From positions 40,701,106 to 40,765,105 of the forward strand of contig OZ024720.1 of assembly GCA_964016875.1 (NCBI GenBank): a stretch of 64,000 bases of DNA, written 5' to 3'. Shown piece after piece: positions 21,701 to 30,540 of the stretch. This DNA is from Fallopia convolvulus. Taxonomy: Eukaryota; Streptophyta; Magnoliopsida; Caryophyllales; Polygonaceae. The notes beneath the pieces are model-generated. The model was not told the origin of the DNA. It saw nothing but the letters and a program-made list of their open reading frames with translations, and searched no databases. A program made the translations under genes and the position numbers. Positions within the stretch are counted from its first letter, which is position 1. Each line of letters begins with the position of its first letter.

Positions 21701-22098
21701 AGTTCCTAGGATCCTGCTTAGTTTCGTGGGGATCTAAAAAGCAAAACTTAGTTGCACTCTCCACAGCTGAAGCTGAATATGTGGCTGCCGCATCATGCTG
21801 TTCCCAGGTTCTATGGCTTAAGTCACAACTCCAGGATTACGGTATGTCTTTTGGCCCAGTTCCCATACTCTGTGATAACACTAGTGCCATAAACATTTCC
21901 AAAAATCTTGTGCATCATTCTAGAACTAAGCATATTGATATAAGACATCACTTTCTACGTGACAATGTTGAGAATGGGAACATTTCGATGGAACACTGTA
22001 GAACTGAAGAGCAAATTGCGGATATTCTTACCAAAGCTTTAGACAGACGTCCCTACCAGCGTTTTCGAATGCTTCTAGGGATGATAACTCTAAACTAA
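18757..22098 (+). CDS. pol: Pol polyprotein of A: protease, integrase, RT, RNase H
   Basis: 1113 codons beginning GTG right after an in-frame TAG; no AUG is obvious at the start. In copia order: aspartic protease (FIDSGCSNHMTG, Asp at about 12), pre-integrase zinc domain (LWHRRLGH, about 139), integrase core (HMDLCGP about 206, SDHGTEFQ about 269, NGVVERKN about 302), RT (TRWVFRNKLDD about 651, catalytic YVDDIVFG about 800) and RNase H (DADFAGH about 963, STAEAEYVAA about 1000). All catalytic residues that I can check are present and the frame is uninterrupted. It is +1 relative to gag with no overlap, so its expression needs splicing, reinitiation or another route. Confidence 0.93.
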   Translation: MAVRGNSTWFIDSGCSNHMTGNKDILISLHTHAEGGHVSFGNKNKGEVIGKGEVLLNRSIKVSNVNLVKDLGYNLLSVSQMCDQGNNIVTFDSDECLVINKKTNKVIRRGRRYNNVYVVDTNFEPPMKLCLASSQDDTELWHRRLGHAGVNQILKLYLQDLVIGLPRINLEGVKMCEACVRGKQTRTSFKPKKVVSTTRSLELIHMDLCGPMRTASYGGKRYMYVLIDDFSRFTWVVFLKAKSQAFEEFEPFIKRTEVSLGLKLKAIRSDHGTEFQNSEFLNFCEQNGISHNFSAPRTPQQNGVVERKNRTLEDMARTMMIESGVPEYFWTEAISTATYILNRAMTRPLINKTSYELIKGRKPNISHLRTFGCTCFVHNNGKDNLGKFDPRSDEGIFLGYSSQSKAYRVYNKRTKKIEESIHVVFNEKSVKMGTESQGKGTLFKLVRHEDDDDDEDEPRKRDEDYPSASHIPQPGNNDEGPTLTDQTSLEAPSSEELQETSNSLKVPSSGNNSAVPQDNTLPESSIQGEQRGNLPEISEETSNEEAEDESSHEDNTHAKEITLARTFQQRKDHPLENIISPLDKGVLTRSSLNNFCAFNAFVSMVEPKNIKEALKDPDWIQAMQEELHQFERNKVWKLVPRPKNKNIIGTRWVFRNKLDDTGAVARNKARLVAQGYRQEEGIDYDETFAPVARIEAIRLLIAYAAHKGFKLYQMDVKTAFLNGHLKEEVYVAQPPGFEDEKMPNHVYFLERALYGLKQAPRAWYDRFAQFLLSHGYLRGSIDKTLFLKKESKDTLIVQVYVDDIVFGATNETLVEKFKDLMSSEFEMSLIGELTFFLGLQISQTKEGTKIHQQKYIKEMLVKYGMEHSKPIDTPISPNSRLNADETGISVDQRNYRGMIGSLLYLTASRPDIMFFVCLCARFQANPKESHLKEVKRIFRYLKGNNNLCLWYPRNSSLELIAYTDADFAGHLVDRKSTSGMAQFLGSCLVSWGSKKQNLVALSTAEAEYVAAASCCSQVLWLKSQLQDYGMSFGPVPILCDNTSAINISKNLVHHSRTKHIDIRHHFLRDNVENGNISMEHCRTEEQIADILTKALDRRPYQRFRMLLGMITLN

Positions 22099-22846
22099 AC
22101 AAGTCCCTGTTTATCTCTCTCCCAATGCCTGACTAGTTTATCTAAAATTGCATGATAAGGAACTTGGATTCATTGCTTTCACTATGCCATGATTACTAGT
22201 CTAGAGAAAAATGTGTACAAAGGAACTCTATTTCTTTTGGCCCAAAATGATCAACCAGAGTTCCCTTTATCCCTCATTACAAGCCACCATGACGGTTGAT
22301 CATATGACCCACCTTAAGCTAGGGACCAGACAAATGCTTCTCATGAGCCAAAAAATTTCCTTTATCGAGTTGCAAATTGTCTGGTTCCCTTTGAGTTCCC
22401 TAGCCCCACAAAAAGATGAGTGTGAAGTTCCCTCAACCACTTCACTCTCCCTGACCTTGAAAAGATCATGGGAACTGCTGCATCTACAAAGGGAACACTG
22501 ACTAATCTTCAAAGAAAAACCGTCACTTGGGAAGCGGACTTTCGTGTCAGAAGCTCTGAAGCGTTACAGGCCAAGTATTCAAAATTTGAAAAGGACTTCC
22601 CAAGAGATGGTGACGCGTGTCCAGAAGCGTGCTTGAGAAGTTGAAACGGCACCCCACGTTCATTGGGCAACGGTTATCGAGGTTATTCCACTTCCCTTTC
22701 TACCCTTCACCTCCTCTCTCCTTTAAAACCCCTCTTTGCCATTTTTAGGTCCTTTACTCCATCTTTCATCCCTGTCACTCGTCTTCCCCAAATCCCTTTC
22801 ACTCTCTTTTCAAGAAACCTCCAAAACCTCCCAAATTCTTACAAAA
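22099..22846 (+). other. Non-coding region between pol and third ORF of A
   Basis: About 750 nt without a supported ORF; B has a similar region at 33871-34626. It holds several GGGAAC/GTTCCC motifs. It is probably the leader or intron region for the third ORF. Confidence 0.5.
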
Positions 22847-25147
22847 ATGGCCCCTCAACACACATTCGCACAAATCAAAGAGTGGGTACTTGCCAATCCT
22901 CGCACTCTCTTCATCACTCAACTGAACGAGATCGAGCAAGAACAGGACCCAACCATGAAGGATGTCCTCATTCAAGGGCTATACAATCAAGTAAGCCCTT
23001 TCTTGCCCCCTCCTCCTCCTCAGGTTGATGAAACCGTCTCCTGGACCTCTTCCTCCTCCGAATCTCTTCCTCTTCCACCTCCAACCACCAACACCTCCTC
23101 CGGAGTTGTCATCGTTGACAACTTCGGAGATGCTCGCCCCTCCATCAATGAAAAACCCCATAAATCCAAACATCGCCACTCATCCAAACATCGCCACTCA
23201 TCAAAAGATCCCTCAAAATCCAAAAAATCCAAACACTCCCACGACTCCTCCAAATCCAAAAAGCGTAAACACTCTGAGGCCTCTGAATTCTCGGAGCCCA
23301 AAAAGAAGGTTTTCTTCCGCTTTGAGGACTACCTGAACTGCTCCAAGGAGAGTTCTTGTGCTCCCAAACCTCCCTACCTTTTTCCTTCCGACGATGGGAA
23401 CTCCGAACCCCAGAGTCTACTTCCCTCTTCCTCCTCCATCCCTCCTCCTCAAATCAAGGGACCTCCTCCGCCACCTCCTCGAGTTCCCGCCACGATGGGA
23501 ACTCCAACATCCCAACCTCCTTCACTTCCTCCCTTTCCCATCACTACGGGATCTCCAACTCCACCTTCACCTCACAAAACGCCTTCTTCTTCCTCCCCAA
23601 AACACATTTCCACCAACCCCATCTCCACTCAACTCACAACCCCTATTCCTTCTTCTCCTCTCCCCTCTTCCATCACGTCTCCCACCACCACCAAACTCCC
23701 CTCTCCCTCACCATCCAAAAGTACCGTCGCCCTCTCCTCAAACGACGACGATCTTCCTCTTTCTGTGGTCATCGGCAAAATGACCAAGGACCCTCCTCCG
23801 ATCATCATGGGAACTTTGGAGGAGGAAGCCCAGCTCAAGGACATCGAGGAAGAACTCAACAGGGGTCCCTCTGAGCACACAGTCTCCCAAGGGACAAAGT
23901 CCCCAGAAAAGGTTGCTCCTCAAGAGCCAACAGAGACAAGGGACCTCGCACCAGCTGGAGGTGCTGAGGCAACAACAAGTCATCCTGGAGATGACGCGGA
24001 GGGCTCGGGTTCGAGCTCCTCCGAGGAAGAAGGGACCTCCCATGATGAGGTCGAAGAAGAAGAAGAAGCTCCAGCTTCAAAGGAGCCAGCACGCATCCCT
24101 ACACCTGGACACCAAATGGTGGTGTCCGCGAGTTCCCCACAACCAAGGGACCGCGTGCTCATGATCGAAGCGGCTGCACCCCCTCAGCAGAAAGGACCTC
24201 GCACGGTCTCTAGGGGGAACAAATCCAAAAGCAAGTCCAGAAAGGGGAAGGGGACCACCAAGCATCATGTCAGTGAGCGCCGCAAGCTTCTCCATCACCT
24301 CATAGTTTCCCAAGAGGCGCTGACTGAAAATGGTCTGGAGGAACTATGGGAACTGATCAAGGCCCAGGGCTGGGAGAGACTCTGCCAAGAAACTGTGAGC
24401 GTAGATCCCTCACAAGTGCGTCAATTCTACAACAACTTCACTATCACCAACGACGGCACTCAGGGAACTCTCTCCCACGAAGGCGACGAGTTTATTTTTA
24501 CAACGTCTACGATCCGCCTTCAACTCCAGGTCCCTGGTCAAGGGCTTAGCGAGTTGCCCAGCAAGCTCTGGGGCGACTTCAACAGCGCCGAGGTGTACAA
24601 CACAATTTTTGAGGGTCGGGTTCCCTCTAAGGTCCACTCGACGCATCATCTGTCCTTGGTTGCCAAGCTCGCTCACCAATTCATTATCAACGTGGTGGTC
24701 CCACGTCAAGAAAAGCGCCTGGTTGTCAACATCCCCGACGCCATCATCCTCTACCACTTCCTCCTCAAGAAGCCCATAAATCTTCCCCGCATTATCCTTG
24801 GGCACATGGAAAAGTGCATGGCCTCCAAGTCCCATTCCCTTCCCTACTCCGGGCTGATCAAAAAGCTCCTACAAAAAGAGGGTCTCTACGATGCCTCTAA
24901 AGAAGAAATCGAGCTTGGAAGGGAACTGGACATTCAAGTTGCCCAGAAGATGAGGCACTCGGAGCCTGTAGAGGAGGCGGCTCCCCTAGAGTCTGGTACA
25001 CAAGAGGGGAACTCTCCAGTGTTGCTCCGCATCGCCAACACCCTCGATCAGATTGCTAGGGACCAGGCAGTATTGGCCAGAGGACAAGAAAAGCTTACCC
25101 AAGTCCTTACGCGCCTCTGTGACGCCTTGTTTCCTCAGAGCCCATGA
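22847..25147 (+). CDS. Third ORF of A (often called env-like in SIRE elements)
   Basis: 766 residues from ATG 22847 (MAPQHTFAQIKEWV), chosen because B starts at the same place (MASTHTWAQVKAWV). In order: a short helical N-terminus, a Lys/Ser/His-rich basic tract with an 8-residue duplication (KHRHSSKH) and NLS-like KKRKHSE, a long Pro/Ser/Thr-rich stretch, an acidic stretch (VEEEEEAPA), then at about 490-680 a folded region (LWELIKAQGWERL, DEFIFTTSTIRLQLQVPG, LPRIILGHMEKCM) and a C-terminal coiled coil (about 724-761). The folded part resembles the plant transposon domain of the gypsy accessory ORFs in this window. I see no signal peptide and no membrane helix, so a fusion envelope is unlikely. 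Function unknown. Confidence 0.8.
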   Translation: MAPQHTFAQIKEWVLANPRTLFITQLNEIEQEQDPTMKDVLIQGLYNQVSPFLPPPPPQVDETVSWTSSSSESLPLPPPTTNTSSGVVIVDNFGDARPSINEKPHKSKHRHSSKHRHSSKDPSKSKKSKHSHDSSKSKKRKHSEASEFSEPKKKVFFRFEDYLNCSKESSCAPKPPYLFPSDDGNSEPQSLLPSSSSIPPPQIKGPPPPPPRVPATMGTPTSQPPSLPPFPITTGSPTPPSPHKTPSSSSPKHISTNPISTQLTTPIPSSPLPSSITSPTTTKLPSPSPSKSTVALSSNDDDLPLSVVIGKMTKDPPPIIMGTLEEEAQLKDIEEELNRGPSEHTVSQGTKSPEKVAPQEPTETRDLAPAGGAEATTSHPGDDAEGSGSSSSEEEGTSHDEVEEEEEAPASKEPARIPTPGHQMVVSASSPQPRDRVLMIEAAAPPQQKGPRTVSRGNKSKSKSRKGKGTTKHHVSERRKLLHHLIVSQEALTENGLEELWELIKAQGWERLCQETVSVDPSQVRQFYNNFTITNDGTQGTLSHEGDEFIFTTSTIRLQLQVPGQGLSELPSKLWGDFNSAEVYNTIFEGRVPSKVHSTHHLSLVAKLAHQFIINVVVPRQEKRLVVNIPDAIILYHFLLKKPINLPRIILGHMEKCMASKSHSLPYSGLIKKLLQKEGLYDASKEEIELGRELDIQVAQKMRHSEPVEEAAPLESGTQEGNSPVLLRIANTLDQIARDQAVLARGQEKLTQVLTRLCDALFPQSP

Positions 25148-25537
25148 TCTCTCCCTTCTTGTTCCCTTAATCCAAAAATGACCACAAAATTGTACTTGGG
25201 TTCCCATTGTACATATTATCTTAAGTAATGAAATGGTCTTTATTTTGATTGCGTGTTCCATTCTTTCCTAATATTGCTTTGCTTGATTTTCGATGATGTC
25301 AAAAGGGGGAAAGATAAAAAATGTGAGATGAGTTCAAAGTTTAAGTCATCACAGACCACGCATAAGCTAAGGGGGAACAATTGCATAAAAAGCCTAATAG
25401 GAACTATGTGTCTCACCAGAAGTGGCTCCCTAAATCTAAATGTCTCACTAAGAGTGATTTCCCAAAATCATACTTAGGAACTCATCAGCATATCATTCAT
25501 TGAAATATTTGCATTTTTTTATGGGTTTGTCATCATC
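25148..25537 (+). other. 3' untranslated region of A with extra purine tracts
   Basis: No ORF. It contains AAAAGGGGGAAAG (near 25300) and TAAGGGGGAAC (near 25370) besides the tract next to the LTR, as if there were several polypurine tracts. Confidence 0.5.
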
Positions 25538-25551
25538 AAAAAGGGGGAAAT
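25538..25551 (+). other. Polypurine tract of A
   Basis: AAAAAGGGGGAAAT directly before the 3' LTR; the expected plus-strand primer. Confidence 0.85.
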
Positions 25552-26609
25552 TGTTGGGACGTTGTTGGGACCTCTGGTTCTAAGCAACGGATCAACGATT
25601 CACTCCTCTTTAAGTTTTGATAATGACAAACACCATAGGGAACTAATGTGGTTTGTTCAAGTACTTCTAAGGAACACAGGTACAGCAAAGAACTCCTATG
25701 AATGACAAAGCCACTGCTAGCCACAATGAAGAGTTTCCATCAAGGGAACTCTGAAGAGGAAAGCTCCCTTGAAGTGGGAACTCCCAGAAACAAACAAGAA
25801 AACACAAGCTTACAACGATGAAGAGTTTCCATCAAGGGAACTCTGAAGAAGTCAGTTCCCATGAAATGGGAACTCACATGTGAAGACAACGACCGTTCAG
25901 CGCAGATCGCGGGATCCTGTCTCAGACAGCCAGAGGGAACAGTCTGAGGATCAGACTGTCACGCTTCATCCAACGGTCCGATTGATTCAAGAAGTTGACC
26001 TAGTTCAAACCAAAGTCACATGTGAAGAAAGTACAACTTGGGCATCAAGCAAAGGGCATTTTGGACACAAACGAAAGATGCTACTGCCCAAGACAAATGG
26101 ACTATAAAGCCAAATGAATAGTACTCGGTCTGAGTACTTCTCCCAGAACTTACAAAACACCCACATCTGAGAAAAGAAAGAAAAGGAAGAGAAGTCCCCG
26201 CCGGCGAGTGTGTGATCTCGACGACGGTGAAGCTGAAGTTCCCTGGAGCAAGGGAACTGAGAAGTCAGCGTAAGGTTTGAGTTACTTGTGTTTTGCTGTT
26301 GTGAGCTTAGGAACTCAGTTGAGAGGATTTACTAGTGTTGCTAGAGTTAGGAAGAACTTGTAGGAATAGAGAAGTGTAAATCCGGCTGTGTAACTAAGGA
26401 ACAAAGCAATCAATATAAGTAAGTCATTCAAAATCCTCCAAGCGGAGGTAGAGGTTTACCCATACAACTAGTTGGTTGTAGTGGGGTTCCTCTATAAAGG
26501 AACTGTCCCTTTAACTGTTTTTATTACTTGCGATTATTTACTTCCGCTGCCTTGGGAACAGCTTAATTCCCAGTTCCCAAGCTCACTGCTAACCGATTAC
26601 GATCCAACA
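25552..26609 (+). repeat. 3' LTR of A
   Basis: 1058 bp. It differs from the 5' LTR at about four sites (ACAACAAA/ACAGCAAA, AAGCCAAG/AAGCAAAG, GGAACAGA/GGAATAGA, AATTGCC/AATTCCC). Confidence 0.93.
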
Positions 26610-26614
26610 ATATA
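26610..26614 (+). repeat. Target duplication of A, right (ATATA)
   Basis: Matches 15688-15692. Confidence 0.9.
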
Positions 26615-27150
26615 CGCCCTCAAGGCCTGATCACAAACATCTTTCAACGATGCTAATTCTGCTTCGTATTCACAAAGGCCTTTTTCCAGCCCCTTCTTAA
26701 GATTTTCCAATTCTTCATCATTCATTGCAGTGACGGTTGATGCTTGTCCTGCCTATTCCTCAGCTAAATTCTTCGTCGCGAGCATTGCCTCCCTCATTTC
26801 CAATAGCCCCTTGTTAATCCTTATCAAATCTTCTTGCACTCACTAAGAGATCTTTTTATACTTGTCACGCTACTCCAACAGCTTGGCGACCAATCAATTA
26901 AGCTTGTAGCTAGCGTTGTGTGGATTCGCTTCTTTCTAGAAACACAGAATAATGCCAAATACGAAACTAGCACACGAACATAAGAATATGAGAACGATGG
27001 AAACCAGTCAAAGAGACTTTTTTCCTTTGGAAATAACTTATAAATTTGATCATGCTTCCCTCTTCCTTGAAGAACTCCTTGTCAAATAAGTCCCTCAAAT
27101 GCTCGGGTATGCAAGAACACTATGGATCACAAATCTTAACGCTTGAGGGG
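26610..27150 (-). pseudogene. Coiled-coil pseudogene, upstream parts
   Basis: Minus-strand reading from about 26938 to 26610 gives a charged heptad-like sequence (INKGLLEMREAMLATKNL, ELENLKKGLEKGL) broken by several stops. It begins at a good 3' splice site (TTCTGTGTTTCTAG, rc of about 26938-26951). A second stretch (about 27150-27022) reads PEHLRDLFDKEFFKEEG, like an upstream exon, with one stop. The frame continues beyond element A to 15624. This is probably a decayed host or transposon-derived coiled-coil gene; the family is not identified. Confidence 0.45.
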
Positions 27151-27484
27151 TCCTCCCCTTGAGGCCAAGGAGAAAAAAATGGGATGTTTGTCTTTTTTCG
27201 TGGCACATTCGTACCATCCTTGCGGCGTAGTTGTTTAGCTGACATGGATCGGTTATCTCCCACATGATCAATATCGAGCAGGTTATGTGCTCATTGTAAT
27301 GAGTTAAGTGCAGGCTAAAAAAATAATTAGCTATTAACTTATTTCAAGATTTTTTATTATATTTTGAACCAAACTTTAGGATCAGGTTATTAGGTATTCC
27401 TTATTTCATTCAACATTCCAAAATTGCCGATTAATTGATTATCATGTATTTTCAGTATTACAGAGAGATTTTTTTAGAAGGAGA
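27151..27484. other. Non-coding stretch before element B
   Basis: AT-rich; nothing recognised. Confidence 0.4.
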
Positions 27485-27489
27485 GATGG
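27485..27489 (+). repeat. Target duplication of B, left (GATGG)
   Basis: Matches 37387-37391. Confidence 0.9.
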
Positions 27490-28550
27490 TGTTGGGACGT
27501 TGTTGGGACCTCTGGTTCTAAACAACGGATCAACGATGCCATTCTCCGAGTTTTGATAATGACAAACACCATGAGGAACTAATGTGGTTTGTTCAAGTAT
27601 TTCTAAGGAATGCATGTATAGCCAAGAACTCCCATGAATGACCAAAAGCCACAGAAGCTCACAATGCAGAGTTTCCATCAAGGGAACTCTGAAGAGGAAA
27701 GTTCCCATGAAATGGGAAATCCTAGGAATGATCAAGAGAACACAGGTTTACACGATGAGGAGTTTCCATCAAGGGAACTCTGAAGAAGACAGTTCCCATA
27801 ACATGGGAACTCACATGTAAGGACAACGACCGTTCAGCGCAGATCGCGGGATTCTGTCTTAGACAGTCCAAAGGAACAGTCTGAGGATCAGACTGTCACG
27901 AATGATCCAACGGTCCGATTGATTCAAGAAGTTGACCTAGTTCAAACCAAAGTCACATGTAAAGAAAGTACAACTTGGGCATCAAGCAAAGGGCATTTTG
28001 GACACAAATGAAAGACGCGATTGCCCAAGCATACCCGGTCTATAAAGTCAAATGAATAGTACTCGAATTGAGTACTTCTCCCAGAACTCACAAATACCCA
28101 TACTAGAGAAAAGAGAAAGAAGAAGAAGAGAAGTCCCCGGCGGCGAGTGTCTGATCTCGACGACGGTGAAGCCGAAGTTCCCAGGAGCAAGGGAACTGAG
28201 AAGTCGGCGTAAGGTTTGAGTTACTTGTGTTTTGTTGTTGTTAGCTTAGGAACTCAGTTGAGAGGATTCATTAGTGTTGCTATAGTTAGGTAGAACTCGT
28301 AGGAATAGAGAAGTTTGAATCCGGCTGTTGTAACTAAGGAACAAAGCAATTAATATAAGTAAGTCATTCAAAATCCTCCAAGCGGAGGTAGAGGTTTACC
28401 AATACAACTAGTTGGTTGTAGTGGGGTTCCTCTATAAGGGAACTGCGTTCTTTACAGCTTTTAATACTTGCGTTTACTTTACTTCCGCTGCCTTGGGAAC
28501 AACTTAACAACCAGTTCCCAAGCTCTTTGCTAACGGTTTACGATCCAACA
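27490..28550 (+). repeat. 5' LTR of B
   Basis: TGTTGGGACG ... GATCCAACA, 1061 bp, aligned throughout with the A LTR; TATAAAG at 28041. Confidence 0.9.
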
Positions 28551-28552
28551 AT

Positions 28553-28564
28553 TGAAATCAGAGC
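28553..28564 (+). other. Mutated primer-binding site of B
   Basis: TGAAATCAGAGC, two mismatches to the copia consensus. Confidence 0.75.
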
Positions 28565-28603
28565 AGGTTTACTCTAGATTTGTGTTAGCATCGCAGGTAT
28601 CAA

Positions 28604-30512
28604 ATGGCTCAGGAACTTACTCAGGTAGGGAACAACACTAGTAAGCCGCCAAGGCTTATTACAGGAAGATTCGAAAGCTGGCAACGCGACATGAAGGATT
28701 GGATGCGTGGCCAAGACTACCAAGCCTGGTGTGTTATCGAGAGAGGGAACTTCGAAATTGATCCAGCTATAGTCAACGACCTCACCAAATGGGGACCCAA
28801 CAAATACAAGTGTATGGAGGCCAACTACAAGGCCAATCAGTACTTGAAAAGGTCCATGTGCGTGCAAGACTGTGATAGGGTAGCAAATCTTGACACAGCT
28901 AAGGAAATGTGGGAAGCCATCCAACAAATGCACGTTGGGAACTCTGATCTCCGAGAAGATCTTCAGATGAATGCAAGAAGGGAGTTTTTCAACTTCCAAA
29001 TGGAGATGGGAGAGTTTGTCGATAGCTATCAGTCCCGATTTGAAGGACTTTGCACCAAAATGGAAGGCTTGGGGATCACCAAAGAAGAAATCACACATAA
29101 GATGAAGGTCCAACAGCTCTTCAATAGATTGACTGGAGAATGGGCAAACGAGAGAACAATGTTCAAGGAGAATCGGGAAAATAGAACTCTCATGCTCCAT
29201 CAAGTGTTTGGAAAGCTAGTGGGACACGAGAAGAGAAAGATCGATGATAAGGAACAGAAGCGAGCACATCAAGGGATCGCACTCAAAATTGAGAAGATGC
29301 TCAAATCAACTCAAGAACAACATGAAGACTCCGAAGAAGAAGAGGATGAGGAGCTAGTTCTCGTAACAAAGGCTCTTCGGAACTTCTACAAAGGGAAGCT
29401 CAAAAAGAACAGTGGGAACTAGGGAAAAGGACAGAGTTCCCAAAGAAAACCCGCAGAGAAGGACCTCTCTGATGTCACATGCTACAAGTGCAACAAGAAA
29501 GGACACTTCGCTAAGGAATGCCAACAGGGAACGGACGACCGGAAGCAAGGGAAAAAGGCGTACATCGCCACCTGGAGCGATGAGGAGGACGAAGATCCCG
29601 AGTCATGGGCACTCCCAGACATGTGAGGCCATTAGGGAACAACCCAGTGAGGTAAACACTGAAACTGTTCTTGCTTCTTTGAACAACTATGAAAAGCCTG
29701 AGTTGTTGATAATTCTTTCAAGTCTTGTCAAAGATAATATAAAACTGCAAAACAAGTCGGAAAAACAGGAACACATAAATGCTCAATTAGTTGGTCTTGA
29801 ACCCTATCCCAACTGTATGTCCCTTCTTGAAAAACTCAAGTCCCATGTGTCTCACATCGTAGATCTAGAAAATGAAATCAAAACTCTATAGAGAGATGAG
29901 AACACCCTCTTACAAAACCTGAGTAAGACTCTCGAAAATCTTGAAGCCTCTAGTTCCCAAATCATGTTTGTCCCAGCCAGACACGGCATAGGATACAAAA
30001 CTGAGAGCCCAAAGAACGGGAAGTCACCCCTGAGTGAACATGAATTCCATGAGTGTAAGGCCTTAGAACTCCAATGCGAGAAACAAAAAAATGTTCATCT
30101 CGAGGAGAAAATCAGGGTCCTAGAGAGTGGGAAAAGTGGTGAGAAAGATTATTACACTGGGAACACTGGACATAGACTTTATGTCCAAATTGCTAAGGGA
30201 AACGGGTCACAGGTGTACAATAAGGAAATTATGGATAGGAACAGAATCCAGAGATCACACCCAAAATACTACCTAGGAGAATACTATAAGACGTGCTGGA
30301 ACTGTGGTGCTCATGGGCACTACAAGGAAGCATGTCCCAAGAAGAGAGCCCAAACCCTCAAAAACCGTGAGTTCCTGAACAAACAAAAACATCATGCTAA
30401 TCACCAAAGGAACTCCAACTCTCAAATCACTCATGATATCAACATCGCTGACTATGTTTTAAATGAAAATATTTTCCCTTGCAAGGGACCTGGCAAGAGT
30501 CATCTTGCCTAG
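28604..30512 (+). pseudogene. gag: Gag of B, broken
   Basis: Same start as A (MAQELTQVGN). A TAG at 29420-29422 interrupts it. The first zinc knuckle (CYKCNKKGHFAKEC) follows in frame. About 17 nt are missing near 29625, creating a TGA and a frameshift. Another TAG lies at 29889-29891, and the second knuckle (CWNC in A style: CNCGAHGHYKEAC) is near 30300. The last stop (TAG 30510-30512) comes earlier than in A. Confidence 0.88.
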
Positions 30513-30540
30513 GTCTCAAAACACTAACTTTACCTTGTAG

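Larger units (their letters stand above)
15693..26609 (+). mobile_element. Element A: complete SIRE-type Ty1/copia retrotransposon
   Basis: 10,917 bp with two 1058-bp LTRs, tRNA-iMet primer-binding site, open gag, open pol, a long third ORF after pol and a polypurine tract. The 5-bp target duplication ATATA is perfect. Large size, long Gag and an extra 3' ORF place it in the SIRE/Maximus group. The LTRs differ at about 4 sites by eye, so it inserted recently. It may be autonomous. Confidence 0.93.

Noticed and set aside
23025..24092. Long open frames in alternative frames and strand within the third ORF of A
   Set aside because: They arise from the low-complexity proline- and serine-rich sequence of the real ORF and have no domain of their own.
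22847..25147. Retroviral-type envelope glycoprotein
   Set aside because: No signal peptide, no membrane-spanning segment, no cysteine-rich ectodomain; instead basic, proline-rich and acidic tracts.
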